Assembly (NCBI RefSeq): GCF_001767295.1
Contig: NZ_CP014944.1
Location: 1,426,001-1,490,000 of the forward strand
Source: Colwellia sp. PAMC 20917
Lineage (GTDB): Bacteria > Pseudomonadota > Gammaproteobacteria > Enterobacterales > Alteromonadaceae
Direction of reading: 5' to 3'
DNA: 64,000 bases
Shown: piece after piece, positions 34,997 to 43,799 of the stretch
Numbering within the stretch: position 1 is the stretch's first letter
Layout: each line of letters starts with the position of its first letter
Made by a program: the position numbers and the translations under genes
Notes under the pieces: model-generated
Database searches by the model: none
Seen by the model: the letters and a program-made list of their open reading frames with translations, nothing else
Told to the model about the DNA's origin: nothing

Positions 34997-36277
34997 TTAT
35001 CTCCAAATACCTTTTGTATCAATAACAATACCAGTATATATTTCTATTTCTTTAAATTCTTTATGATCCACTAGCATTAATTGAATATCAGATCTTGTAG
35101 ATGCCACTTCAAAACTTACCAATTCTACACCTCGGAGTGTTAAGGGTAAGTGGTGTATATTTGGTTCAACAGCGACGACTAGTCCTGAATGCATTACAGC
35201 AATTTTTTCAGTGATAAACATTGCAGGGCTTTCACGTAAATCATCAATATCAGGTTTAAAAGCTAAACCATAACAAGCAATAGTAATATCCTTTGCCGTT
35301 TTATTCGGATTAGCTTGTAAAAAGTCTGCTATAGCTATTTTTACTTTATCAATTACCCAAAGTGGCTTAGCGTCATTTACTTTACGAGCCGTGTGTATTA
35401 ATTGAGCTTCTTCTGGTGTTTTTGAAACAATAAACCAAGGATCTACGGCAATACAATGCCCACCAACGCCTGGTCCTGGTTGCAATATATTAATACGAGG
35501 GTGCCTATTTGCTAAAGAAATAAGTTCCCATACATTTATATCTAACTTGTCACAAATGATTGACAATTCATTGGCAAAGGCAATTTGTACATCACGGCAT
35601 GAGTTTTCAGTTAACTTTGCCATCTCAGCTGTACGAGCATTGGTTGTTACGCACTCACCTTCTACGAAGGTTTTATACAACTCAATTGCACGTTCAGAAC
35701 ACTTAGTTGTCATTCCACCGATTACCCGGTCATTTTCAACGAGTTCACGTACAACGTGCCCAGGGAGAACGCGTTCAGGGCAATGAGCAACATTCACATC
35801 GGCGTTTTCACCAGAGTGTTGTGGGAAACTTAAGTCACTTCTCGCTTCAGCAAGCCATTCAGCCATCTGCTCTGTGGCGCCAACAGGTGAGGTCGATTCT
35901 AGAATGACCAAGTCGCCTTTCTTCAATACGGTCGCTATAGCTTTTGCCGCTGATTTGATATAACTCAAGTCAGGTTCAGGAATTCCTGAGTCGCTTTTTT
36001 TATTTAAAGAGCTTTTAAAAGGCGTTGGTACCGCAATTAAAAAAGCATCCGCTGCTTCTGGAGTAGTCGTAGCCTTTAAATATCCTTCAGTCACTGCTGC
36101 ATGGACCAACATATCTAATTCTGGTTCTACAATGTGTATTTCACCACGATTAATGGTATCAACTGCATGTTGATTTACATCTACACCAATGACTTTAATT
36201 TTACGTGATGCGAACATCGCTGCGGTTGGGAGGCCTATATAACCTAGGCCAACGACTGAAATTGTTTTAAAAGACAC
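34997..36277 (-). CDS. wecC: UDP-ManNAc 6-dehydrogenase WecC
   Basis: The 426-residue enzyme oxidises UDP-ManNAc to UDP-ManNAcA. I take the GTG at 36277 as start: it is preceded by GGAA and gives SFKTISVVGLGYIGLPTAA, which lines up with the N-terminus of E. coli WecC. A TTG at 36292 is a less likely start. Other landmarks are PTPF, ESTSPVG, CPERVLPG, KLTENSCRDVQIAFANEL, GPGVGGHCIAVDPWF with the catalytic cysteine, and GLAFKPDIDDLRESP. It follows wecB after a 108-base gap that contains short dispersed repeats. Confidence 0.92.
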   Translation of the reverse strand: MSFKTISVVGLGYIGLPTAAMFASRKIKVIGVDVNQHAVDTINRGEIHIVEPELDMLVHAAVTEGYLKATTTPEAADAFLIAVPTPFKSSLNKKSDSGIPEPDLSYIKSAAKAIATVLKKGDLVILESTSPVGATEQMAEWLAEARSDLSFPQHSGENADVNVAHCPERVLPGHVVRELVENDRVIGGMTTKCSERAIELYKTFVEGECVTTNARTAEMAKLTENSCRDVQIAFANELSIICDKLDINVWELISLANRHPRINILQPGPGVGGHCIAVDPWFIVSKTPEEAQLIHTARKVNDAKPLWVIDKVKIAIADFLQANPNKTAKDITIACYGLAFKPDIDDLRESPAMFITEKIAVMHSGLVVAVEPNIHHLPLTLRGVELVSFEVASTRSDIQLMLVDHKEFKEIEIYTGIVIDTKGIWR

Positions 36278-36327
36278 TTTATTTATTTCCAATTAATTTT
36301 ATTATCGTGTGATTTACTATCTACAGA

Positions 36328-36389
36328 GCGCGAATGAATTCCCGCCTACAACATACTTCACTTAACTGCGCGGATAAATTCCCGCCTAC
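36328..36389. repeat. Two copies of a 23-bp dispersed repeat in the wecB-wecC gap
   Basis: GCGCGAATGAATTCCCGCCTACA (36328-36350, shown here in the form GCGCGAAT..CCCGCCTACA) recurs as GCGCGGAT..CCCGCCTAC at 36368-36389. A third copy lies at 37784-37806. The second copy covers the wecB stop codon, so that stop is contributed by the repeat. Confidence 0.65.
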
Positions 36390-37510
36390 TTGGCTAAAAT
36401 ATCGCAAATACGCTGACATGCTTTACCATCACCATAGGGGTTATGAGCAAAGCTCATCGCATTATATGCATCACTATCAGTAAGTAATGTGTTCAATTCT
36501 GCGGTGATCTTAGCTACATTTGTGCCAACTAATTTAACCGTTCCTGATGCAACGGCTTCAGGCCGTTCAGTGGTATCACGCATCACTAATACTGGTTTGC
36601 CAAGGCTAGGTGCTTCTTCTTGAATACCGCCCGAGTCTGTTAGGATAATATGAGAATGATTCATCAGGTAGACAAAAGGTAAATATTGCTGTGGTTCAAT
36701 TAAATGCACATTATCTACACCTTTCAGAATTCTATTTACTGGTTCTTGAACATTAGGATTTAAGTGAACTGGATATAGAATTTGACAATCAGGGTGTGCT
36801 TTAGCTGTTATGGCTAATGCTTCACAAATACGTTCAAAACCTCCACCAAAACTTTCACGGCGATGACCCGTTACTAAAATTAGTTTTTTATTTTCATCAA
36901 GCATTGGGAATTGTGAAGTTAAGGTACTACTTAAGTCATTGTCATTTTCAATTTGTTCTTTAACGAGTAATAACGCATCTATAACCGTATTACCTGTCAC
37001 ATGAATATTACTGGCATCAACATTTTCATTTAATAAGTTTTGCTCTGATGTTGCTGTCGGCGCAAAGTGAAACGTTGTTAATGATCCTGTGAGTTTTCTA
37101 TTACCTTCTTCCGGCCAAGGCGAATAAATATTGCCTGTTCTAAGACCTGCTTCAACATGACCCACTGCTATTTGTTCGTAATATGCAGCAAGCGTTGCAG
37201 CAAACGTTGTGGCAGTGTCACCATGCACTAGTACAACATCAGGTTTAAATTCTTTTAATACGGGTGTTAAATTAAGCAGTATACGGCTGCTGACTTCAGG
37301 TAACGTTTGACCTGCTTTCATTAAATTTAAATCGTATTCTGGTGTTATTTCGAATAGCTCCAATACTTGATCTAGCATTTCACGATGCTGTGCTGTAACG
37401 CAAACCTTCGCTTCAAAGCGATCATCATTTGCTAATGCATGAACTAATGGTGCCATTTTGATTGCTTCAGGACGCGTACCGAATACGGTAAGAATACGTT
37501 TTTTAGTCAT
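36386..37510 (-). CDS. wecB: Non-hydrolysing UDP-GlcNAc 2-epimerase WecB
   Basis: The 374-residue enzyme interconverts UDP-GlcNAc and UDP-ManNAc. It is very close in text to E. coli Wec[83 protein letters not shown] and HNPYGDG. With WecC it provides UDP-ManNAcA for the polymer. The gene has its own 360-base upstream gap with a perfect palindrome (37557-37578), so it may be separately regulated from wzc. Confidence 0.93.
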   Translation of the reverse strand: MTKKRILTVFGTRPEAIKMAPLVHALANDDRFEAKVCVTAQHREMLDQVLELFEITPEYDLNLMKAGQTLPEVSSRILLNLTPVLKEFKPDVVLVHGDTATTFAATLAAYYEQIAVGHVEAGLRTGNIYSPWPEEGNRKLTGSLTTFHFAPTATSEQNLLNENVDASNIHVTGNTVIDALLLVKEQIENDNDLSSTLTSQFPMLDENKKLILVTGHRRESFGGGFERICEALAITAKAHPDCQILYPVHLNPNVQEPVNRILKGVDNVHLIEPQQYLPFVYLMNHSHIILTDSGGIQEEAPSLGKPVLVMRDTTERPEAVASGTVKLVGTNVAKITAELNTLLTDSDAYNAMSFAHNPYGDGKACQRICDILAK

Positions 37511-37556
37511 TTAAATCACTTCTACTATACTGTTTAGTGCGTAATACATATTGCTT

Positions 37557-37578
37557 GATGTTGAATTAATTCAACATC
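37557..37578. promoter_or_regulatory. 22-bp perfect palindrome upstream of wecB, candidate operator
   Basis: GATGTTGAATT-AATTCAACATC is perfectly self-complementary and lies 47 bases before the wecB ATG. Its outer arms GATGTT-N10-AACATC match exactly a motif upstream of wza (41823-41844). No T-run follows, so it is not a terminator. Confidence 0.5.
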
Positions 37579-37870
37579 AAAACTCTTGTTTATTTTATGC
37601 CTGAGACAAAAACTGTCGTTATTGAGACACTATCTTATGTTCGTAATTCATATTTATTCCTTTAAATCCGATTAGTTATAAGGACTTAAGCCTAAAACTC
37701 TCTAGCTACGCCAATAGGTCCGCATATTAGTGTCGGATAATTTATGGTTTGTATTTATCGCTAATTTTTATTTATTAGTAATTGCACGAATAAATTCCCG
37801 CCTACAGAGCTCATGGATTCCCAACAAGACAACTCGGGAATGACGGTATAGCCAAACTCGCGCCTATGGA
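37579..37870. repeat. wzc-wecB gap with two kinds of short repeat
   Basis: The stretch holds the third copy of the 23-bp GC(A/G)CGAAT..CCCGCCTACA repeat (37784-37806) and directly after it a REP-like hairpin ATTCCC-N13-GGGAAT ending in GACGG (37817-37845). The remainder is AT-rich with no reading frame I can support. Confidence 0.55.
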
Positions 37871-40114
37871 TTACTTATCAGATTTATATTCGTAATTAGC
37901 GTATCCATAATAGCCGTAGGCGTTACTGGCTTTTTTAAGAACGCCATTAAATACCACACCTTTCACATCGATACCGTTTTGTTCAAAACGTTGGCGAGCG
38001 TAATCTATTTCTTTAATGCCATTTTGACCAAAGCGCGTAACAAGTAGCATGCTTCCAGCATGGCCACCAACAATGGCTGGATCCGTGACCGCTAAAATAG
38101 GAGGTGTATCAATAATGATAATGTCGTACTTAGTTTTTATCTCTGCGATTAATTTACTAAAATTGGCATGCATCAATAATTCAGACGGGTTAGGTGGTAC
38201 TTGACCCCGTGTAATAATGTCAAAACCTACTACATCAGTCGATTTAGTGACCTGCCCTAGCGTTTGTTGGCCTGATAAATATTCAGACAAACCGTTTTTC
38301 CATGCAAAGCCAAAATGCTTATGGATATAGCCTTTACGCATATCTGCATCTATCAACAGCACTTTTTGGCCACTTTGCGCGAGTACTACCCCTAAGTTTG
38401 TTGAGATGAAAGATTTACCGACACCTGGAGAAGGTCCAGAGATAGCAATAACATTATTCTTAGCTTCCATCATGGCAAAGTGTAGACTGGTACGTAGGCT
38501 ACGTAATGCCTCTATAGATAAATCTGCTGGGTTATCTACGGCTAATACCTTTTTTCCTGCCTGCTTTTTTCTTTTCTTACCACTAATTAAATCTGACAAT
38601 TTATCTTGATAGGCAGAAAAAGGCACACTGGCATATACTGGCATGCCAATCGCTTCTATTTCACTTGGGTCTTCAACGCCTTTATGCAGTGCTTTTTGTA
38701 TAAGTACTATGGCTATTGCCAACATACCGCCTAGCATAGTAGCCATAACCACAATTAATGATTTTTTAGGTTTTACTGGCTTGGTAGTATTCACTTCAGC
38801 TACATCAATTATACGCACATTACCTACAGTACCGGCACGCACAATATCTAACTCTTGCACTTTACCTAGCAGCATCATGTAGATTTCGTTACCTACTTCA
38901 ACATCACGGGTTAGGCCTAAGAGCTTTTGTTGCATTTCAGGTAGGTTAGCTATTTTTTGTGCTAAGCCATCACGTTGTTTTTGTACGGCATCAATTTGTT
39001 CCACAATGCCTTGGTAATTAGGATGGGTACGTTTGAACTTTCTAGACATAGCAAGACGGTTGAGGTCAAGTTCTTGTAACTTAGTATCTAGCTCAACTAT
39101 TTGCTCTAATACCCCTTGAGTTTCGAGGGTGATATTGACTGATTTTTGGTTTATTTGATAGTCGTTAAATAAGGCTTCTGACACTTCTAATTGCTTTTTA
39201 ATTTCAGGTAATTGTACTTCTAAAAAGTCGAGTGATTTTTTAGCTTCTGCTGAGTTTCTATCGACATTTCTACGTACATATATTTCAGCTGCTTTGTTTA
39301 ATACATTTTCAGCGTAAGCAGGCGTTTCATGTTGCAAGCTTAAATTAACAATACCTGAGTCTTTACCTTTTTCGCTGGCACCAATGGCTGCCTGTAAATC
39401 AACGATGGTATTTAAACGATCTTTACGGATAACAGTAAATTCAGTCCCTGCTCTTGCCGTTAAAGATTTAAGGGTAATACTGAAAATGCCATTAGTGAGT
39501 TCTTCGCCTACTTTACCTTGTAAAATCACTTCTTCATTTGCTGATAAAAGTTTATAGGTATTATTTTCGCCAGCTTGAACTATATACCCACGATTGATAG
39601 CGTACTTAGGTACATCAAAGCGGAATACATCAATTTTTTCACCACCCCAAGCGTAACTTACTGCACCAAAACGGGCTGGTGCTACCTTGCCTGTTTTTGT
39701 CGGGTTGAATTTTCTAAAACTGCGACCACCAATTACTGGGAATAATTTTGGCTTGGCAACAATATCTAGTTTCAACGCATCAACGGCTTCGCCGATAACA
39801 GAGCGTGACTTTAATAATTCAATTTCTGTTATTGATTTAGAACTACTTTCAAACATGCCGGCCATGTCATCTAACCCTGGTACTGAACCACCACTTTCTT
39901 CTACTTGAATCATTGCCATTGCTTGATAGATAGGCGTTGAAAAAATGGCGACAGCAACACCCACCAGCATAAAGATAACTGTGATAATACAGATAAAAAA
40001 CTTACGATCGACTAACGCGCCAAAGAGTGACATTAAGTCAATTTCGTTCGCTGGTGCATTATTGCTTTGCTGATTTTTAATTGTAGGCTGAGCTATATTT
40101 TCATTAATTGACAT
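37871..40114 (-). CDS. wzc: Wzc-type tyrosine autokinase and chain-length regulator
   Basis: The 747-residue protein combines a Wzz-like domain with a BY-kinase domain. It has the first transmembrane helix near 33-53 (IITVIFMLVGVAVAIF), a long periplasmic coiled-coil part, and a second helix near 450. The cytoplasmic kinase follows, with Walker A GPSPGVGKS, Walker A' VLLIDADMRKG and Walker B IIIIDTPP. The C-terminus is a tyrosine cluster (AYGYYGYANYEY) that is autophosphorylated in known Wzc proteins. It works with Wza and Wzb for polymer export and length control. The gene starts 70 bases from wzb. Confidence 0.93.
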   Translation of the reverse strand: MSINENIAQPTIKNQQSNNAPANEIDLMSLFGALVDRKFFICIITVIFMLVGVAVAIFSTPIYQAMAMIQVEESGGSVPGLDDMAGMFESSSKSITEIELLKSRSVIGEAVDALKLDIVAKPKLFPVIGGRSFRKFNPTKTGKVAPARFGAVSYAWGGEKIDVFRFDVPKYAINRGYIVQAGENNTYKLLSANEEVILQGKVGEELTNGIFSITLKSLTARAGTEFTVIRKDRLNTIVDLQAAIGASEKGKDSGIVNLSLQHETPAYAENVLNKAAEIYVRRNVDRNSAEAKKSLDFLEVQLPEIKKQLEVSEALFNDYQINQKSVNITLETQGVLEQIVELDTKLQELDLNRLAMSRKFKRTHPNYQGIVEQIDAVQKQRDGLAQKIANLPEMQQKLLGLTRDVEVGNEIYMMLLGKVQELDIVRAGTVGNVRIIDVAEVNTTKPVKPKKSLIVVMATMLGGMLAIAIVLIQKALHKGVEDPSEIEAIGMPVYASVPFSAYQDKLSDLISGKKRKKQAGKKVLAVDNPADLSIEALRSLRTSLHFAMMEAKNNVIAISGPSPGVGKSFISTNLGVVLAQSGQKVLLIDADMRKGYIHKHFGFAWKNGLSEYLSGQQTLGQVTKSTDVVGFDIITRGQVPPNPSELLMHANFSKLIAEIKTKYDIIIIDTPPILAVTDPAIVGGHAGSMLLVTRFGQNGIKEIDYARQRFEQNGIDVKGVVFNGVLKKASNAYGYYGYANYEYKSDK

Positions 40115-40184
40115 ATTAAGTGTACTTTTTAATAAATAATTCTGAATTTAAACTTTTTGTTTAAGGGTAAATTAAAACGCTAGT

Positions 40185-40634
40185 TTAAAGGTATTTGGTC
40201 CAAGCAGAACAGGCTTTATCAACTAATTGATAAACATGATCAAACGCTTCATGACTTTGGCGATAAGGATCAGGAATCTCAGTATTATCGATCCATTTAC
40301 CTAACAAGAAGGTTTTTCCTCTGGCCTGTGGATATTTACCTAACAAATCGGTTAAGTGACGTTCTTCCATCACTAAAATCAAATCATTTGCTGTAATTAA
40401 TGTTGAATTGAGTTGTCTGCCTTTATGGCCGCTCATATCAATATTATTACTTAAAGCAATACTCGTTGCCGTTGCTTCTGCGCTATTACCCACTAATGCG
40501 GTTAGTCCTGCTGAAGAAACTTTTATATGGCTATCGCCTTTGTCTTTTAGCTTATCTTTAAGTAAATATTCACCCGTAGGGCTTCGACAAATATTACCCG
40601 CACACACCACTAAAATATTATTAAACATCGCCAT
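40185..40634 (-). CDS. wzb: Low-molecular-weight protein tyrosine phosphatase Wzb
   Basis: The 149-residue phosphatase has the P-loop CAGNICRS (C11, R17; family C-x5-R) and the general-acid segment EIPDPYRQ near 116-123. It dephosphorylates the Wzc tyrosine tail, allowing cycles of polymer assembly. The ATG overlaps the stop of wza (TAATG), so the two are translationally coupled. The family name is firm; the partner is inferred from order wza-wzb-wzc. Confidence 0.92.
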   Translation of the reverse strand: MAMFNNILVVCAGNICRSPTGEYLLKDKLKDKGDSHIKVSSAGLTALVGNSAEATATSIALSNNIDMSGHKGRQLNSTLITANDLILVMEERHLTDLLGKYPQARGKTFLLGKWIDNTEIPDPYRQSHEAFDHVYQLVDKACSAWTKYL

Positions 40635-41761
40635 TAGAAAATAACACCTTGATTTTTAACCGTTGATATATTTTCAAGTGCAGAAATAGTTGGTACAAGT
40701 TGGCTGATTAAACGATTCCAACGCGCAATAGGTGCTGTGGTAACGTAAACGATATCTCGAGGCTGTAATTTAAATTGATCGGCTAATACCAGTGCAATTA
40801 CATTTTGTGCATGTAATTGATAAACATCAGCAATGATGCCTTCTTGGTTGTCTGGGCGTTTACGTAAAACAAAAACACCATTAGCATTTGCTGTTTTTTC
40901 GTTTAAACCGCCTACGTCACTTAACGCTTCAGCAAGGCTTAAGCCATAACGATTAATTTCAATGCTACCGGCTTTGTTTACATCACCAAGAACAAATACT
41001 TTTTGATTGTCTGTGCGATTTACATGAAGGATATCACCGTGTTTTAGTAAACGGTTTTGACTGATATCACCTTTGGTATAAAAGTCGTCTAGCTTAATGA
41101 TTTCGGTTTGATTGTTTCGTGTAAAAGTGACTGTGCGCCAATCGGCTCTTTCACTTAAACCGCCAGCTTGGTTAATTGCGTCGATTAACGTTAGTGGGAT
41201 TTCGGTAACTGGGTATACGCCTGGCTTGTTTACTTCGCCAGTAACATAAGCTCTTTGGCTATTAAAACCGACTACTTTTATATCTAGTTGTGGTTTTTCA
41301 ATAACTCGGCTTAGTTTTTCTACTAATATCGCGTGTAATTGTCTAATGGTTTTACCGGCAGCAGGTACATTCGCGGCATAAGCGTAGGTAATTGTGCCAT
41401 CAGCTTGAATTCTAAAACCGTCAAATGCAGCAGTTCTTTGAACAGCTGCCGGAATAGTAAGTTCGGGATGGTCCCATACGCCAATAGATAACACATCACC
41501 AATACCCAGCACATAATCATAACCTTCGAGTGACATCGGATTGTATTTTTTGGCTTTAGTGAAGGCTTGTTGATTGTCTTTTAATTCAGAGATAAGCGCT
41601 GAATCGATCACCGAAATACTAACATTCGACAAGTCTTGCGCTAACGTAGAATTTTCAGGTTCAACATCAACCCCTTCCATATGACTGCCAGGGATCATAC
41701 TACAACTACTCAGCATCAATAATGACAATGAGACAACTAGTTTTTTAGAGTATTTTAACAT
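40634..41761 (-). CDS. wza: Outer-membrane polysaccharide export lipoprotein Wza
   Basis: The 375-residue protein has a lipoprotein signal with LMLSSC, the lipidated cysteine being residue 20. The PES export domain (YDYVLGIGDVLSIGVWDHPEL) follows, then two SLBB-type segments (RAYVTGEVNKPGVYP and VFVLGDVNKAGSIEI) and a C-terminal amphipathic stretch for the octameric outer-membrane barrel. This length is the classic E. coli Wza type. It is the first gene of the region B operon; the upstream region carries a GATGTT-N10-AACATC palindrome. A second, larger SLBB export protein lies at 44583. Confidence 0.92.
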   Translation of the reverse strand: MLKYSKKLVVSLSLLMLSSCSMIPGSHMEGVDVEPENSTLAQDLSNVSISVIDSALISELKDNQQAFTKAKKYNPMSLEGYDYVLGIGDVLSIGVWDHPELTIPAAVQRTAAFDGFRIQADGTITYAYAANVPAAGKTIRQLHAILVEKLSRVIEKPQLDIKVVGFNSQRAYVTGEVNKPGVYPVTEIPLTLIDAINQAGGLSERADWRTVTFTRNNQTEIIKLDDFYTKGDISQNRLLKHGDILHVNRTDNQKVFVLGDVNKAGSIEINRYGLSLAEALSDVGGLNEKTANANGVFVLRKRPDNQEGIIADVYQLHAQNVIALVLADQFKLQPRDIVYVTTAPIARWNRLISQLVPTISALENISTVKNQGVIF

Positions 41762-42020
41762 CGTGTAAGTCTATTCAATCCTTCGCTAAGTGAGTCAACT
41801 GCCGTGTTGTTTTGAAATTTTTGATGTTTATTATAAATAACATCTTAACAATGCGTACAGTTCTCGCTTTATTATTATGGCCATCTTAATGCCGGAATAG
41901 TCAGCAGACAAATATAATTGCATGCTTTCATCTAAACGATATATACATTTCAATATATGAACGTATGGGCTTAGATAGTTAAAGCTGTATTGCGCAGAAT
42001 AATACGCAAGTTATTAACTA
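41762..42020. promoter_or_regulatory. Upstream region of the wza operon
   Basis: The AT-rich 260 bases between wza and the repeat array must carry the promoter of the roughly 28-kb region B operon. GATGTT-N10-AACATC (41823-41844) lies 62 bases before the wza ATG. I find no ops/JUMPstart sequence. I cannot fix the -35/-10 boxes. Confidence 0.45.
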
Positions 42021-43110
42021 TTGTCTAGTCAGAAAAAAGTAAAATTTTGGAGTAACGGAGTTATGTCCTTGTGGTATTGGATTTATGTCAATATCTGGTT
42101 TGGGCATGTTGCTGTTTGTCGTCATGATGAATTTGTTTCAGTATCTGGTTTAGACGGGTTCGCCCTGGTCGTCATGCTGAATTTATTTCAGTATCTGGGG
42201 TTTGTTGGGTAAGCCCAGATCCTGAAACGAGTTCAGGATGACGGTGGTGTGGGCTGGCTGATGGTGGCTTGGTCTAGCTTATGGTGGCTTGGTCTAGCTT
42301 ATGGTGGTCGTGTCTGTTGACGGCAGTTCGGTCTGTTTGACTGTGTAGAGACGTAGAGTTACGTTGCCCTTTTGGCGTCATGCTGAATTTATTTCAGTAT
42401 CTGGTTTAGACGGGTTCGCCCTGGTCGTCATGCTGAATTTATTTCAGTATCTGGGGTTTGTTGGGTAAGTACAGATCCTGAAACGAGTTCAGGATGACGG
42501 TGGTGGCTGGCTGACGGTGGCTTGTGGTCGTGTCTATTGACAGTGTTTGTTTCTGTTTGACGGGGTGCATACGTAGAGTTATGTTGCCCTTTTGTCGTCA
42601 TGCTGAATTTATTTCAGTATCTGGGTTGGTTGAGTAAGCCCAGATCCTGAAACGAGTTCAGGATGACGGTGGTGGGGTTTGGCTGATGGTGTTTGGGGCT
42701 GGCTGACGGTGGCTTTGTCTGGTCACGGTGGTTGTGTTTGGTTGTCGCGATACACACGTAGAGTTACGGAGCCCTTTTTTCGTCATGCTGAATTTATTTC
42801 AGTATCTGGGGTTTGTTGGGTAAGTACAGATCCTGAAACGAGTTCAGGATGACGGAGGTCGTGGCTGTCTGACGGTGGCTTGTGATCGTGTCTATTAACA
42901 GTGTTTGTTTCCTTTTGACGGGGTGCATACGTAGAGTTATGTTGCCCTTTTGTCGTCATGCTGAATTTATTTCAGTATCTGGGTTGGTTGAGTAAGCCCA
43001 GATCCTGAAACGAGTTCAGGATGACGGTGGTGGGGTTTGGCTGATGGTGTTTGGGGCTGGCTGACGGAGTCTGGGACTGGTTGACGGTGGCTTGGTCTGG
43101 ATGACAGTGG
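42021..43110. repeat. Palindromic repeat array, left arm (BIME-like), with a 355-358 bp tandem duplication
   Basis: Each unit pairs two related hairpins: GTCATGCTGAA-TTTAT-TTCAG and, in the opposite orientation, ATCCTGAA-ACGAG-TTCAGGAT followed by GACGG. The second hairpin occurs near 42216, 42473, 42650, 42829 and 43008. The two hairpins are inverted imperfect copies of one palindrome, as in REP/BIME elements. The segment 42426-42780 is followed by a near copy at 42781 to about 43070. Spacers of G/T-rich GACGGTGG-type text separate the units. Short open frames here (for example 42021-42212) are repeat by-products. Confidence 0.85.
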
Positions 43111-43121
43111 TGGGGTTTGGC

Positions 43122-43406
43122 TTAGAAATCTTTGCTCAGATCTAACCAATTAGGGTTTATTTGTTCTATTAAATTTTTCTTCCAGGCCCTTCGCCAGTTT
43201 TTGAGTTGCTTTTCTCTTGTTATCGCCTCGTACATAGTTTCAAATGATTCAAAATATACTAATTTATTCAGGTTATATTTATTGGTGAAGCCTAATGTCA
43301 GTTTAGATTTATGTTGATAGACCCTTTGAACTAACTGACTTGTTACACCTATGTATAGTGTCGTGTTTTTTATATTTGTCATTATATAAATATGAGGCTG
43401 TTTCAT
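43122..43406 (-). CDS. Small GIY-YIG nuclease domain protein, canonical
   Basis: The 94-residue single-domain protein has the GIY-YIG core: HIYIMTN for the first strand, LYIGVT (the YIG part) near 17-22, RVYQH with the conserved arginine near 28, VYFESF, and AITREKQLKNW with the conserved glutamate. It lacks UvrC or homing-endonuclease add-on domains. AGGG precedes its ATG. It is bracketed on both sides by the palindromic arrays and lies 13 bases after a divergent GIY-YIG paralogue. Function is unknown; cleavage or spread of the surrounding palindromes is an attractive guess. Confidence 0.85.
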   Translation of the reverse strand: MKQPHIYIMTNIKNTTLYIGVTSQLVQRVYQHKSKLTLGFTNKYNLNKLVYFESFETMYEAITREKQLKNWRRAWKKNLIEQINPNWLDLSKDF

Positions 43407-43419
43407 ATTGACGACCCTG

Positions 43420-43713
43420 TTAGTAAATAAATTTTTTCGCTAATTTAGATATTTCAGGCCAATCATTGTTGATAAGAAATTGTTTTTGTTTTTTAGACCA
43501 CCTTCTAATTTCATTTTCTATCAATCTTGCTTCTTGTTCAGTTTTAAATTTCTGCTGGTGGACAAGTTTGACAGGGGGCGTTATTTCAGTACCTAAAAGA
43601 AGTTGGTTATATTTATCGTATTTCGCTAACACAATGCCAAGTTCATCACAGCAGCCAGTGTGGTAGCTACCATCCACCGACTGTAATATATAAATATAAA
43701 CTAATGTATTCAT
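43420..43713 (-). CDS. Divergent GIY-YIG domain protein
   Basis: The start is the ATG at 43713, preceded by AAAGGAG at five bases. A frame-internal ATG at 43734 would include that site and is less likely. The 97 residues show VYIYILQ for the first motif strand but YHTGCC where YIG normally stands. They show LGIVLAKY where the catalytic arginine is expected, and keep EARLIENEIRRWSKKQK. The fold is likely kept but the active site looks degenerate. It precedes the canonical gene in the same direction, so a co-expressed active/inactive pair is possible. Confidence 0.72.
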   Translation of the reverse strand: MNTLVYIYILQSVDGSYHTGCCDELGIVLAKYDKYNQLLLGTEITPPVKLVHQQKFKTEQEARLIENEIRRWSKKQKQFLINNDWPEISKLAKKFIY

Positions 43714-43799
43714 ACCAACTCCTTTTGTTAACATTATTTTTACATGTTATTAATATTGTAGTTGAGCTTTATTGTTTTGTCAGGTTTCTCATATGAAAT

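Noticed and set aside
42021-42212. 63-codon plus-strand frame in the left array
   Set aside because: It is composed of the palindromic units and spacer text. The same applies to 42967-43149 and 52335-52643.
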